Positions 17,212 through 26,863 of a stretch of DNA of 64,000 bases are shown piece by piece. A program made the translations under genes and the position numbers. Each line of letters begins with the position of its first letter. Position 1 is the stretch's first letter. The stretch is from Cyanosarcina radialis HA8281-LM2 (GTDB lineage: Bacteria > Cyanobacteriota > Cyanobacteriia > Cyanobacteriales > CCAP-1448), in assembly GCA_019359615.1 (NCBI GenBank), contig JAHHHA010000029.1, positions 19,503-83,502 on the forward strand. The letters run 5' to 3'. The notes under the pieces are model-generated. The model saw nothing but the letters and a program-made list of their open reading frames with translations, searched no databases and was not told where the DNA came from.

Positions 17212-19470
17212 CTACCGACTGCTGACTGGCTGGAAATTACGCAACCGCAACGCATTCGTCACCACCGAAACTGAGCTAAATGCCATGGCGGCCCCGGCAA
17301 TAATTGGACTGAGCAACCAACCGAACACTGGGTAAAGAATCCCTGCCGCGATCGGAATTCCAGCAACGTTGTAGATGAAGGCAAAGAATAGGTTCTGCTT
17401 GATGTTGCGAATCGTCGCCCGACTGAGTTGAATGGCGGTAACGATACCTTGGAGGTCGCCAGAAATCAGAGTAATATCGCTAGCGGCGATCGCGACATCC
17501 GTTCCCGTACCGATCGCAATTCCTACATCCGCTTGAGCTAGGGCAGGCGCGTCGTTAATCCCATCGCCTACCATGGCTACTACTTTGCCTTCAGTTTGAA
17601 TCGTTTCCACTGTGGCCGCCTTTCGATCTGGGCGCACTTCGGCCAAGACTCGATCGATTCCCACTTCGCGGGCGATGACATTGGCAGTTCGTTGGTTGTC
17701 GCCCGTCAGCATCACCACTTCTAAGCCCATTCTCTGCAAGGTGCGAATGGCGCTGGCAGAAGAGGGCTTTACTGCATCGGCAATACCCATAATGCCTTCG
17801 GCTTTACCGTCTACCGCGATCCAGATGACTGTTTTGCCCAGGTATTCCAGCTTGTCCCACTGCGATCGCAACGCGGTAGTATTAATTCCTAATTCCGTCA
17901 TCCAGCGGTGCGTGCCGATTTGCACCGATCGATCGGACGCGTAACCTTGCACCCCACTACCAGCGATCGCCTCAAACTCTTTAGCATCAGTCAACTCTAC
18001 CCCTTGAGAGCGAGCGTATTGCACCACGGCTTCAGCTAGGGGATGTTCTGAATTGCGCTCGACGGAGGCCGCTAGGTGTAACAGTTTTAGTTCGTTGCTA
18101 TCGGCCGTACCATTAACGGTTATGTAGTCGGTGACGGTAGGCTTGCCTTGGGTAATCGTGCCAGTTTTATCGAGAACGATCGTCTGTAGCTTGTGGGCTA
18201 ATTCCAGGCTTTCCGCGCCTTTAATTAAAATGCCGTTTTCTGCTCCTTTGCCCGTTCCGACCATAATTGAAGTCGGCGTTGCCAAGCCGAGGGCGCAGGG
18301 ACAAGCGATAATCAGCACGCCGACGGTAGTAATTAACGCCATGGTGACGTTGCCCATGATATTAAACCAGAGGACGAAGGTAAGAATCGCGATCGCGATT
18401 ACTGCGGGCACAAACCATCCCGTCACTCGATCGGCCAGTCGTTGAATCGGCGCTTTCGATCCCTGCGCTTGCTGTACCAGGTTGACGATTTGAGCTAAAA
18501 AGGTATCTTTCCCAACTCGCGTGGCTCGAAACTTAAAGCTGCCAGTTTTGTTAATCGTGGCTCCGATGACTTCATCGCCTGGATGTTTCTTGACAGGGTA
18601 GCTCTCACCCGTCACCATGGATTCGTCGATCGTCGAGGAACCTTCGACAATTTTGCCATCGACTGGAATGTTCTCCCCAGGGCGAACGAGAATAATATCG
18701 TCCAAAACTACTTCAGCAATGGGAACGTCAATTTCTCGATCGAGGCGAATCACCCGCGCCGTCTTGGGCTGCAACCCCATCAGCTTGCGAATAGCTTCTG
18801 ATGTTTGCCCTTTGGCCCGATTTTCTAACAACCGTCCCAGCAGAATCAAAGCAATAATGACGGCTGCGGCCTCAAAGTAGACATCTGGGCTGAGCCTCTG
18901 GTTGACGAACCACTGAGGGAAAAATGTCGGAAATAACGAGTAAAGGTAAGCCGTACCCGTACCGATCGCCACTAGGGTATCCATGGTGGCAGTATGGCGT
19001 TTGAAGGCTTTCCAGGCGTTGAGGAAGAACCCGCTCCCCGCCCAAAACAATACCGGAGCCGTCAGCACCAGTTGCAGCCAGGAATTGTGCAACCACATGG
19101 GGATGAAGGGAATATCTAACCCAGTCATGGCAGGCAGCGAACCAATTACCAGGACGGCACTGACAATGCCACTAAACCACACTTTCCTGGTTAACTTGCG
19201 GTTCTCGGTTTGTCGTTCCCGCCGCTCGGCATCATCTTCAGGGACAAGTACATCGTCTGGCATCGGCTGCGCCGCATATCCTGCGGCATCGACAGCATTT
19301 TGAATCGTGGCTATATCGGTTTTACCAGGATCGTAAGTAACAGAGGCTCGATCGGCCCCAAAATTGACGCTGCACGCCTTCACTCCCGGTACGGAACGAA
19401 TTGCTTCTTCAATGTTATTGGCACAGGAGGCACAACTCATGCCTCTTAGTTTTAGGGTTGTTGTGTCCAT
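17212..19470 (-). CDS. copA: Copper-translocating P1B-type ATPase
   Basis: A 752-residue heavy-metal pump. One N-terminal HMA domain with [15 protein letters not shown], membrane helices, phosphatase TGES ([11 protein letters not shown]), the CPC ion-binding motif in [14 protein letters not shown] (about 391), the phosphorylated D434 in [11 protein letters not shown], and [19 protein letters not shown] plus the C-terminal helix pair is the Cu+ exporter/importer signature. In cyanobacteria one such pump (CtaA) imports and another (PacS) feeds the thylakoid; the sequence alone does not decide. Eight bp downstream of copZ, same strand. Confidence 0.94.
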   Translation of the reverse strand: MDTTTLKLRGMSCASCANNIEEAIRSVPGVKACSVNFGADRASVTYDPGKTDIATIQNAVDAAGYAAQPMPDDVLVPEDDAERRERQTENRKLTRKVWFSGIVSAVLVIGSLPAMTGLDIPFIPMWLHNSWLQLVLTAPVLFWAGSGFFLNAWKAFKRHTATMDTLVAIGTGTAYLYSLFPTFFPQWFVNQRLSPDVYFEAAAVIIALILLGRLLENRAKGQTSEAIRKLMGLQPKTARVIRLDREIDVPIAEVVLDDIILVRPGENIPVDGKIVEGSSTIDESMVTGESYPVKKHPGDEVIGATINKTGSFKFRATRVGKDTFLAQIVNLVQQAQGSKAPIQRLADRVTGWFVPAVIAIAILTFVLWFNIMGNVTMALITTVGVLIIACPCALGLATPTSIMVGTGKGAENGILIKGAESLELAHKLQTIVLDKTGTITQGKPTVTDYITVNGTADSNELKLLHLAASVERNSEHPLAEAVVQYARSQGVELTDAKEFEAIAGSGVQGYASDRSVQIGTHRWMTELGINTTALRSQWDKLEYLGKTVIWIAVDGKAEGIMGIADAVKPSSASAIRTLQRMGLEVVMLTGDNQRTANVIAREVGIDRVLAEVRPDRKAATVETIQTEGKVVAMVGDGINDAPALAQADVGIAIGTGTDVAIAASDITLISGDLQGIVTAIQLSRATIRNIKQNLFFAFIYNVAGIPIAAGILYPVFGWLLSPIIAGAAMAFSSVSVVTNALRLRNFQPVSSR

Positions 19471-19478
19471 AAGACCTT

Positions 19479-19673
19479 CTATGCGACTGTATAACCAGCC
19501 TCGGTAATTGCTTGCTCGATCGCTGCTGCTGTCGCCTGGGTTTCAACGTTAACTAGCTTGGTTTTCGGGTCGGTTTGAACCGTAGCCCCAGGATCGATCG
19601 CCTCGATCGCTTTGGTAATCTTTTCTCCACAAGCAGAGCAAGCCATGTTGGGAACTGTGAGTTGAAGAGCCAT
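19479..19673 (-). CDS. Copper chaperone, HMA domain
   Basis: A 64-residue single HMA domain with the metal-binding M-x-C-x-x-C motif [15 protein letters not shown] and the loop-forming C-terminal ITEAGYTVA. Equivalent to cyanobacterial Atx1 (CopZ-type), which hands Cu+ to the P-type ATPase and protects the cytosol. First gene of the three-gene copper operon copZ-copA-cupredoxin. Confidence 0.92.
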   Translation of the reverse strand: MALQLTVPNMACSACGEKITKAIEAIDPGATVQTDPKTKLVNVETQATAAAIEQAITEAGYTVA

Positions 19674-19725
19674 AGTTTAAACCTCATGCATTCGTCGCTA
19701 ATCCTATCTTGCAGTCTCTAGCTAG

Positions 19726-19929
19726 CTGGAGAGTCAAGAGCAAATTGTAGTACCCATACGGGCAAGAAAAACCTCCTCACTAGCAGAGAAACTGCACTCA
19801 AGTCAACCCCGGATTGCTAAAGCTGAAAATGGCGATGCTTCAGTTTCGATCGAATTGCTGATGCGGGCAATGTTAGCAATAGGCGCAACCCCTCAAGAAA
19901 TTGGACAACTTATTTCACAATTAGGGTAA
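19726..19929 (+). pseudogene. XRE-family antitoxin/regulator, 5'-truncated
   Basis: An open stretch of 67 codons between stop codons, without a plausible start. ARKTSSLAEKLHSSQPRIAK followed by AENGDASVSIELLMRAM matches the recognition helix and second half of a HigA-type XRE antitoxin (S-Q-x-R-I-A-K-x-E-N-G-D). The first helices are lost. It lies in the upstream region of copZ on the opposite strand, next to a toxin-antitoxin pair. Confidence 0.7.
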
Positions 19930-20024
19930 CGGGCGATCGCACTTTAGATTTTGGCAGTTGAGTAAAGGGCGATCGGCTATGACAGTATGGTATTAAGCTC
20001 AAAATCAAGTAGAGGAAAAAAGTC

Positions 20025-20243
20025 GTGACCACTGATGCAGAGATATTAAATACTGTTGCCCAAATGCCAGAAACACTTAAGCAAGAGCTTCTTCATTATG
20101 CCAAATACCTATTTCAAAACTATTTAAAGACAGAAGCAGAAGAAAAATCTACAAAGCGTGGCGGGTTAGGAATTTGGAAAGACAAAATTTGGATTTCGGA
20201 TGATTTTGATGAGCCACTTGAGGATTTTAAGGAGTATATGTAA
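20025..20243 (+). CDS. Antitoxin, DUF2281/VapB-like
   Basis: A 72-residue protein, MTTDAEILNTVAQMPETLKQ..., with a short helical N-terminus (LPxxLKQELLHYAKYL form) and a C-terminal toxin-wrapping tail GGLGIWKDKIWISDDFDEPL. This is the layout of DUF2281-type antitoxins paired with PIN toxins. GTG start. Two bp before the toxin gene, so co-translated and presumably autoregulated. Confidence 0.85.
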   Translation: MTTDAEILNTVAQMPETLKQELLHYAKYLFQNYLKTEAEEKSTKRGGLGIWKDKIWISDDFDEPLEDFKEYM

Positions 20244-20245
20244 GG

Positions 20246-20632
20246 ATGAATCTTTTACTAGATACTCATGCTTTTCTTTGGTATTTTCAAGGTAGCGATC
20301 GACTAAGCCCAAAAGCAGCAGAAATACTTGAAAATACCAGCCATAACCTCTATATAAGTATTGCCAGTTTGTGGGAACTTGCCATCAAGCTTGGCTTGGG
20401 CAAACTTAGCTTGCAAAGCTCGTTCCACGATCTACAAGCGGTGCTAGAGCAACTTCTCATCAAAATCTTGCCTATTTCATTTGCCGATACGGAACGCTAT
20501 TTAAATTTGCCACTCCACCATCGCGATCCATTCGATCGCATTCTCGTCGCCCAAGCAATTAATAATTCTCTGGCGATCGTCAGTGCTGATGTGGCTTTTG
20601 ATGCCTATCCAATTCAGCGGGTGTGGGAATGA
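20246..20632 (+). CDS. PIN-domain toxin, VapC-like ribonuclease
   Basis: A 128-residue PIN domain. Acidic active-site residues are visible in order: D6 in LLLDTHAFLWY, E in ASLWELAIKLGLGKL, D in HHRDPFDRILVAQA and the final D in IVSADVAFDAY. VapC toxins cleave tRNA or rRNA when the antitoxin is lost. Immediately downstream of the antitoxin. Confidence 0.92.
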   Translation: MNLLLDTHAFLWYFQGSDRLSPKAAEILENTSHNLYISIASLWELAIKLGLGKLSLQSSFHDLQAVLEQLLIKILPISFADTERYLNLPLHHRDPFDRILVAQAINNSLAIVSADVAFDAYPIQRVWE

Positions 20633-20725
20633 AGGCGCGATGGCTACCCAAGTTTTTCACATTTGTACATCTAGCGAGTGCGTACAATAATAGCGACAGC
20701 CTTAACCTATCCCATTTTTGCGAGT

Positions 20726-21880
20726 ATGAATTCTATTGAAAAGACTTTAGTTGATTTGAATCAAAGAATTTTAGATTTTGAAAATTCTATATCTGAGCGT
20801 AGTGAAGAATTGGGGATTATTTTCAGTCATGCCTTGAAAATAATCGGGATAATTGAGTCTTCTTGGAGCGGATATTGGCTAAAATCATATGCTGATTTAT
20901 ATTTTAATAACTTTCAAAAACCGCATCCCAGTAATCTTTTCGATCCACACGAAGCAAAACTGCTAGGAACAAGTAGAGGATTTAGTAGGAGAAATCATTA
21001 TGAAGTAGAGAGATTAATAGAAGAGCATTGTGAATTTAGCATAGATCGGATACGAGAAGAAATATCCGCTCAAATGGAACAAGCTACGCAAATACACGAC
21101 GATTTATGTATTGAGTTGTCGTTAATTAAGGCTGACTTAAAGTTTGCAGATGAAGTAAACGAACTAAAAGAGATCGAACAAATTGAATGGGGCGTATCTG
21201 TTTTAGAATGGGTCGAGCATAGAAAACCCAAAACTTTGGTCATAAGCCAGATTGATTACGAAAGAGGTTTTGAAGTTCCGCCACATATCTCTTGTCAAGC
21301 AAATATAATGCACTTTCTAGCAAGGAATTCTTCTATTTTAGATTTTATCAAAAGAGCGAAAAAATTAATTAGAAAAATTCAAATCAAACAAAATCTTGTT
21401 CAAGAACGGCCTGTTACTATCAATGGGATTGAGAACGTAATTAAAATTTGCAATTCTTTCCATATTGTGGCTCGGCAATTGAGACAGCGGCATAGTAACA
21501 GAAACACGTTGGCTATCAAAGATGAATATGATGTACAAGATTTATTTCATGCCTTGCTAAGAATTTTCTTCGAGGATGTGCGATCGGAAGAGTGGACACC
21601 GAGCTATGCAGGAGGCTCTTCGCGGGTCGATTTCTTACTCCAACCAGAAAAGATTGTAATAGAACTCAAGAAGACCAGAGATGGTTTAGAATCAAAAGAA
21701 GTCGGCAATCAGCTTTTGATTGATATTGCCCGTTACCAAAGCCATCCTGATTGTAAAAATCTTATATGTTTTGTATACGATCCAGAAGGAAGGATAGGAA
21801 ATCCTAAAGGGCTAGAAAATGACTTAAATAATCTTTCAAGTGAAAAAATTAATATCGTTACACTGATTCGTCCTATTTGA
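20726..21880 (+). CDS. Orphan nuclease with DpnII/MboI-like PD-(D/E)XK domain
   Basis: A 384-residue protein. The N-terminal two-thirds is helical and of no named family (QRILDFENSISERSEELGII). The C-terminal 120 residues form a restriction-endonuclease fold: DLFHALLRIFFEDVRSEEW, then D in SSRVDFLLQPEK and ExK in IVIELKKTRDGLESKE, then LICFVYDPEGRIGNP. This matches the DpnII/MboI-like REase domain found in many stand-alone proteins. No methyltransferase is adjacent, so it is not an ordinary R-M system; a defence or regulated nuclease role is inferred. I use the ATG at 20726; the stretch is AT-richer than its neighbours. Confidence 0.78.
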   Translation: MNSIEKTLVDLNQRILDFENSISERSEELGIIFSHALKIIGIIESSWSGYWLKSYADLYFNNFQKPHPSNLFDPHEAKLLGTSRGFSRRNHYEVERLIEEHCEFSIDRIREEISAQMEQATQIHDDLCIELSLIKADLKFADEVNELKEIEQIEWGVSVLEWVEHRKPKTLVISQIDYERGFEVPPHISCQANIMHFLARNSSILDFIKRAKKLIRKIQIKQNLVQERPVTINGIENVIKICNSFHIVARQLRQRHSNRNTLAIKDEYDVQDLFHALLRIFFEDVRSEEWTPSYAGGSSRVDFLLQPEKIVIELKKTRDGLESKEVGNQLLIDIARYQSHPDCKNLICFVYDPEGRIGNPKGLENDLNNLSSEKINIVTLIRPI

Positions 21881-21923
21881 TTTAGAGGGGTGTTGCCCCA
21901 GGATTTTCAAGATAAGTATATTG

Positions 21924-23789
21924 TCATCCTGCAAGCAAGATTAAGCGGAGGGGATCGAGGCGAACGTACCAAGGAAAAGGACGATCTTTCAACATTGCCC
22001 ATTTTTCCTTAAACACTTCTGCTTGGACGTGGTAATCGCTAGGACTGTAAGGCGAACTGTTGAACTTCAAATAGAGAGTCATTCGGTGGGGAGTTTCGCT
22101 GGTGGCTGCTAACCAACAAGGAAAAGTGTTTTTCTCGTCAGCATTGTTAGTAAAGATGAGTTGATGGGCGCGAATTCCCACTCGTTCTAGTTGCGGTGGA
22201 ATCGGTTCGACTACTTGCAGGGAACAACCCCAGTCGATCGCCTCCACTAATTGCGGATCGAGAACCACAGCGCGAGAGAAATTTTTGCATCCCGTCAGTT
22301 GAGCCACGCTGAAGCGATCGGGACGATCGAAGATCTGCTGTTTGCTACCGTGGGCGATCGCTCTGCCATTTTCCAACACCAAAAGATTCTCGCAAATCCG
22401 ATAAGCCTCTTCCATGTTGTGAGTGACAAACAGCGTTACACCCTGGTAACTACTGAGAATTGAAGTTAATTCCCGTTCCATCTCGCTTCGCAGATGAGTA
22501 TCTAACGCCGAAAACGGTTCGTCTAACAGCAGTACCTCTGGCTGACTCGCTAAAGCTCTAGCTAACGCCACCCGTTGCTGTTGTCCCCCAGAGAGTTGAT
22601 GGGGATAGCGATCGCCTAAACCCGTCAGTTGCACGACATTCAGTTGGGCTTCAACTCTTTGCTTGATGGCAAGCGATGACAGTCCTCTAGGCAAGCCAAA
22701 AGCGATGTTTTGGGCTACCGTCAGATGGGGAAAGAGGGCATAATTTTGAAAGATAAATCCAATTCGGCGATCGCGGCTGGGTAGATTAATCCCCTGCTGG
22801 GAGTCGAAAAGCGATCGGCCGTTCAACACGATCCGTCCAGCCGTAGGAGTTTCAATCCCCGCCAAACATCGCAAAATCATACTCTTGCCAGCCCCAGAAG
22901 CCCCTAATAATCCTAAAGGCTGTCTGTTGGTGGAGAAGGAGACATCCAGCCAAAAGCCAGGGAGTTGTTTCTCGATCTCCACAACCAATGTAGAGTTCGG
23001 AGTATCTCCTGCGGAGACGCTGCGCGAACGGAGTTCGGAGTATGCGCCGAGCGCAGGCTGCGCCAACGGAGTTCGGGATTGGGAATTCTCCTCTACTTCC
23101 CCTGCCTCCCCTGCTCCCCTGCCTCCCCTACTTCCCCCTCTTCCCCCTCTCCCTTCGACAGCGACGATCGCCGATAAGGAAATGCTGAGGATAATTAACG
23201 CCCATATCCCCGCTTCTTGCATGGCTCCCGCTTCAACGGCAAAGTAGATCGCCATCGGGATAGTTTGGGTTTGTCCGGGAATGTTGCCCGCTACCATCAG
23301 GGTGGCTCCGAATTCTCCCAAAGCACGAGCGAACGTAAGAGTAGTTGCTGCTAAAATTCCTGGAGTGGCTAGGGGCATGGTAATTTGCCAAAAGACTTGC
23401 CACTCTGAAGCACCTAACGTTCTCGCCGCCCGTAACAGGTTAGCGTCGATTTGCTCGAAGGCTCCCAAGGTAGTTTTGTACATCAACGGAAAAGCTACCA
23501 CCGTCGCTGCGATCGCGGCTGCATACCAGGTAAAAACCACGCCGACGTTGAGGCGGGACAGTAATTGCCCGATCGGGCTATTTTTCCCCAACAGCAGCAG
23601 TAGCAAAAAACCGAGGACTGTGGGCGGCAAAATCAAGGGCGAAATCAAAATCCCTTCGATTAGAGATTTAGCTTTGCCTCGGTATCCCAGCATCCAGTAA
23701 GCGGCGGCTATGCCCAGAAAAAAAGCGATCGCGGTGGCAATTAGAGCCGTTTTTAAGGAAATCCAGAGCGGTGAAAAGTCAGAGGGCAT
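21924..23789 (-). CDS. modBC: Fused molybdate ABC transporter permease-ATPase (ModBC)
   Basis: A 621-residue fusion. Residues 1 to about 213 are the ModB permease (EAA motif region AARTLGASEWQVFWQITMPL). Residues about 266-621 are the ModC ATPase with Walker A GASGAGKS, signature LSGGQQQRVALARAL and Walker B EVLLLDEPFSALD. ModBC fusions are known in cyanobacteria such as Anabaena. The linker (about 214-265, GRGGRGGSRGGRGAGEAGE then PLAQPALGAYSELRSRSVSA) is built from intergenic-type repeats and is low complexity. With modA it supplies molybdate for molybdoenzymes such as the one at 1-526 and nitrate reductase. Confidence 0.95.
   Translation of the reverse strand: MPSDFSPLWISLKTALIATAIAFFLGIAAAYWMLGYRGKAKSLIEGILISPLILPPTVLGFLLLLLLGKNSPIGQLLSRLNVGVVFTWYAAAIAATVVAFPLMYKTTLGAFEQIDANLLRAARTLGASEWQVFWQITMPLATPGILAATTLTFARALGEFGATLMVAGNIPGQTQTIPMAIYFAVEAGAMQEAGIWALIILSISLSAIVAVEGRGGRGGSRGGRGAGEAGEVEENSQSRTPLAQPALGAYSELRSRSVSAGDTPNSTLVVEIEKQLPGFWLDVSFSTNRQPLGLLGASGAGKSMILRCLAGIETPTAGRIVLNGRSLFDSQQGINLPSRDRRIGFIFQNYALFPHLTVAQNIAFGLPRGLSSLAIKQRVEAQLNVVQLTGLGDRYPHQLSGGQQQRVALARALASQPEVLLLDEPFSALDTHLRSEMERELTSILSSYQGVTLFVTHNMEEAYRICENLLVLENGRAIAHGSKQQIFDRPDRFSVAQLTGCKNFSRAVVLDPQLVEAIDWGCSLQVVEPIPPQLERVGIRAHQLIFTNNADEKNTFPCWLAATSETPHRMTLYLKFNSSPYSPSDYHVQAEVFKEKWAMLKDRPFPWYVRLDPLRLILLAG
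22988..23165. repeat. Repeat cluster inside the modBC linker
   Basis: GGAGTTCGGAGTATCTCCTG and GAGACGCTGCGCGAACGGAG, a family-I-like AGGCTGCGCCAACGGAGTTC, then a run of CTTCCCCTGCCTCCCCTGC-type sequence. All code for the linker between permease and ATPase with the frame intact. Confidence 0.8.
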
Positions 23790-23852
23790 AAGCCAATGTT
23801 AATCTTTCTTCGATCGCCATTTTCAACTTAATCGAAGGCAGACCTAACCCCC

Positions 23853-24145
23853 TGTGTATACATAAGTTTTTGGTCTGAAGTTGGAGATTGTAGATCCCCC
23901 TAAATCCCCCTTAAAAAGCGGATGCGCTGTGCGGAGGTTCCCTCCGCATACAAGCGCACCAAGCAGCGGATGCAAGCGCGGCGAGGTTCCCATCTCCTAG
24001 CGGAGACGCTAGCCCTTCCAGGGCGGCTACGCCAACGCGTACCGTCAGGTCGTCCGCAGGACTTACGCCGAGCAGCTTGCACCAAGCAGGGGGACGAAGA
24101 GATCCGGTTCCCTCCTTAAAAAGGGGGGCTAGGGGGGATCTGAGA
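23853..24145. mobile_element. Family-E MITE relative with nested GC-rich repeats
   Basis: Left end CTGTGTATACATAAGTTTTT matches the family-E terminal repeat. GATCCCCCTAAATCCCCCTT opens and GGGGGGCTAGGGGGGATC closes the palindrome. The interior is replaced by a block of other repeats: GCGGATGCGCTGTGCGGAGG, CAAGCGCACCAAGCAGCGGA, a GACGCTAGCCCTTCC...GGCGGCTACGCCAACGC hairpin. The right terminal repeat is missing. This fills the 377-bp modA-modBC gap. Confidence 0.75.
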
Positions 24146-24166
24146 GGGTTTGGGGAGAGGTCAAAA

Positions 24167-24964
24167 TTAAGCGTTACCAAATCCGTATTTCTGCCACACC
24201 GCCCTCGCTTCAGAACCGATCGCAAATAGGAGATAGTTTTTAGCCGCTGCGACATTTTTGCTACTTTTGAGGACGGCGATCGGATAGACAATGGGTGAAT
24301 GGAGATTGTCTGCTGCCGTAGCTATAACTTTAACTTTTTCAGAAGTTCTGGCATCGCTGGTGTAAACCAAACCTGCATCGGCATTACCGCTTTCCACGGC
24401 TACCAGCACTTGACGGACGTTATTACTAAATACTAATTTGGGTCGAACTTGCTGCCAAATCCCTAAATTATTGAAGATTTCCTGGGCGTACTGCCCCGCA
24501 GGTACGCTTCTCGGTTCGCCGATCGCAATTCGTTTGAGGCGATCGCTAGTTAAATCCTCGAAGCTAGAAACCCCAGTAATATTATTAAGCACGATTAATA
24601 CCATGCTGTTAGTTGTCAGATTGCGGCGGGTATCTGGAACCAACAGCCCCTTTTGCTCTAGCGCATCCATCTGTTTCTTGCCAGCCGAAATAAAGATATC
24701 GACTGGGGCCCCATTTTCAATTTGCTGTTGCAAAGCTCCAGAAGCACCAAAATTATAAGTATTTTTAGTTGTCGGTTGTTCTTGTTGGTAGAGGCGATCG
24801 ACTTCTTTTAGAGACTCTTTCAAGCTGATCGCTGCTGATACTAACAACTTATGGTTAGACTGGTTGGCAACCTGAGAGCGATCGAGCAGGGTGTTACCAA
24901 TAATTAAGGCAATAGCCGTAGCGATCGCTAAGGAAATGAAGGTAATAAAGCGTTTTCTTTTCAT
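24167..24964 (-). CDS. modA: Molybdate-binding periplasmic protein
   Basis: A 265-residue ABC transporter substrate-binding protein. N-terminal signal/anchor KRFITFISLAIATAIALIIG; the mature domain begins LLVSAAISLKESLKEVDRLY, followed by FGASGALQQQIENGAPVDIF (S-G-x-L-x-x-Q-I-x-x-G-A-P molybdate-binding loop) and GNADAGLVYTSDA. It delivers molybdate to the ModBC fusion downstream on the same strand; the two are separated by a repeat-filled gap. Confidence 0.95.
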   Translation of the reverse strand: MKRKRFITFISLAIATAIALIIGNTLLDRSQVANQSNHKLLVSAAISLKESLKEVDRLYQQEQPTTKNTYNFGASGALQQQIENGAPVDIFISAGKKQMDALEQKGLLVPDTRRNLTTNSMVLIVLNNITGVSSFEDLTSDRLKRIAIGEPRSVPAGQYAQEIFNNLGIWQQVRPKLVFSNNVRQVLVAVESGNADAGLVYTSDARTSEKVKVIATAADNLHSPIVYPIAVLKSSKNVAAAKNYLLFAIGSEARAVWQKYGFGNA

Positions 24965-25002
24965 ATTACTTCGACATTCGAGAATGTTAATTTAAACTCT
25001 TA

Positions 25003-25175
25003 GTAAATCGCGGCGGAAATCAAGCTACTATTCCCAATCGCTCGAAAGCTGATGCCATCAACTGCTTGGTGCGCTTGTATGCGGAGGGAACCTCCGCACA
25101 GCGCATCCGCTTTTTGACTTTTGACTGGACGCTGAGCTTGTCGAAGCGTTGATTTTTGACTTCCGCGTATGGGAA
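25003..25175. repeat. Composite modular repeat (family L), copy 1
   Basis: Contains GGCGGAAATCAAGCTACTAT, CCCAATCGCTCGAAAGCTGA, GATGCCATCAACTGCTTGGT, GGAGGGAACCTCCGCACAGC, then TTTTGAC heptads and a GCTGAGCTTGTCGAAGC element, then ACTTCCGCGTA. The reverse complement is the same composite as at 44996-45180, differing by internal modules. It fills the 332-bp gap before modA; no gene seen. Confidence 0.85.
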
Positions 25176-25296
25176 TTAGCACCATGTCTTTAACCTCAGT
25201 GGATTCAATTTCAACGGTTCCATCCTAGATAGCCAGGGGCGATCGCTTTGCGATATCCTTCGAGCATCTCCTGTCTTTCTTTCTCTTGCGTTGGAC

Positions 25297-26766
25297 TCAA
25301 GTTAATCGCTGTTTTGGTGGCCGACAGCGATCGCAATGTCCGCACCCTCCTTTTAAAGATGCAGCCTCTCTAGAAAAACCAAAGGCTTCGAGAATAAATT
25401 TCCAGCGGCAGTTCTTGGTTCTAAGATACTGGTTCATCTGCTCTATAGCCGATGCTTGGCTCGCCGACTGAGAAACAGCAGAGCGATCGATCTGATAGTG
25501 GAAAGGATCTTGCCATTGCACCTGCCCGCTGGCGTGCAGCAACGAGAGAGCAATTGCTCCTTGTGGGAACTGACGAGCTACCGTATCGATATGGCCTTGC
25601 TGGGAAATGCGATCGATTAGCTGCCGGGCCATCTGCCGCTGCTTGAGTTCTTGGCTGTGAAAAAACTGCTGGCGCTGCTTATCTGCTGGATCTAGCCATC
25701 CCGTCGGTTCGCTAACTAACATCAAAGCTTCAGCCGAATTACCGTCACGCCCTGCCCTGCCAATTTCTTGGACGTACTCGGAGAGCAGAAAAGCAGGCTG
25801 AAAGTGAACGATCCAACGAACGTTCGATTTGTTGATGCCCATGCCAAAGGCACAGGTACAAATGACAAATGGGGTCGCACCGCTCGACCAACTAGCTTCG
25901 ATCGCGCGGCGTTTTTCTGGACTTAAACCAGCATGATAAGCGGCGGTAGTGTAACCCCGTTCGAGCAGAAATTGAGTTAGTTCTTCGCTGTCTCTTCTAG
26001 TACGGACGTAGACTAATCCAGCTTGTTTGGGTTTGGAGCCAATAAATTTTAATAACTGTTGGCGACGGCCTCTAGGTGTCCAGATAGTTTGAACTTTTAA
26101 ATTGAGATTGGGGCGATAGGGATTGAGGAGAAAAACATCTGGTTGTTGCAGTTGCAAAACTTCTCGAATGGTTTTTTGGGCTGCGGGGTCGGCTGTGGCA
26201 GTAAAAGCGGCGATCGCGATCTTGGTTCCAGGCGGCTTAGACTCAAGTAAAGTCGATCGCACTGCTCCCAATCGGCGATAAGCTGGGCGAAAGGTTTCAC
26301 CCCACTGCACCAGACAATGAGCCTCATCTAAAATCAACCCGTTAATTCGCATCTGGGGTTGAGATAGTCTTTCCCAAACTGGTTTGCTTAAAAGCGTTTC
26401 TGGAGAGAGATAGAGGAGCCTTAGCTGTTGTTTTTCTAGGGCTTTGAGGGTTTGGGAGCGATCGGAGGAAGGCAATTCGCTATGCAACAACGCGGCTGGC
26501 AACTTTTTCTGACGCAATTCTGCCACTTGATTTTCCATCAATGCTACCAAAGGCGAAATTACCAACGTCAATCCTGTTTGTAACAAAGCTGGCAGTTGAA
26601 AGCAAATCGATTTACCCCCACCAGTAGGCATGACAATGAGGGCATCTCGGTTTTCTAATAAACTCCGAACTATTTCCCCTTGAGGCGGTCTAAAATCTTC
26701 ATATCCCCAGATTTTTTGGAAAGCGGCACGAACTTCGTTCCAAGACCGAGTTTCAGCAAAAGTCAT
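25297..26766 (-). CDS. recQ: RecQ family ATP-dependent DNA helicase
   Basis: A 489-residue superfamily 2 helicase. Walker A is in IVMPTGGGKSICFQLPALLQ, the DEAH box in GLILDEAHCLVQWGETFRPA, motif V/VI in GMGINKSNVRWIVHFQPAFL and QEIGRAGRDG. A zinc-binding-like tail GGCGHCDRCRPPK closes the protein. It is shorter than E. coli RecQ (about 610), lacking the HRDC domain, as in many cyanobacterial paralogues; a role in recombination and fork repair is inferred from the family. Confidence 0.9.
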   Translation of the reverse strand: MTFAETRSWNEVRAAFQKIWGYEDFRPPQGEIVRSLLENRDALIVMPTGGGKSICFQLPALLQTGLTLVISPLVALMENQVAELRQKKLPAALLHSELPSSDRSQTLKALEKQQLRLLYLSPETLLSKPVWERLSQPQMRINGLILDEAHCLVQWGETFRPAYRRLGAVRSTLLESKPPGTKIAIAAFTATADPAAQKTIREVLQLQQPDVFLLNPYRPNLNLKVQTIWTPRGRRQQLLKFIGSKPKQAGLVYVRTRRDSEELTQFLLERGYTTAAYHAGLSPEKRRAIEASWSSGATPFVICTCAFGMGINKSNVRWIVHFQPAFLLSEYVQEIGRAGRDGNSAEALMLVSEPTGWLDPADKQRQQFFHSQELKQRQMARQLIDRISQQGHIDTVARQFPQGAIALSLLHASGQVQWQDPFHYQIDRSAVSQSASQASAIEQMNQYLRTKNCRWKFILEAFGFSREAASLKGGCGHCDRCRPPKQRLT

Positions 26767-26821
26767 AATTATCTAAAATACAGAAGTTTCCTAGTCATCG
26801 CATTTTAGCCTAGACGTGCTA

Positions 26822-26863
26822 GTAGGTTGGGTTTCGCTAGCGCAAGGGCCCAACCTACAGCTA
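26822..26863. repeat. GTAGGTTGGG...CCCAACCTAC palindrome (family J)
   Basis: GTAGGTTGGGTTTCGCTAGC...GGCCCAACCTACAG directly downstream of the hydroxylase gene; the same family as at 11168. As a hairpin it may also end transcripts. Confidence 0.75.

Noticed and set aside
23890..24145. Possible CRISPR or riboswitch between modA and modBC
   Set aside because: The repeats are not spaced regularly and have no unique spacers; the block is explained by nested repeats. No molybdenum-cofactor riboswitch core was recognised.
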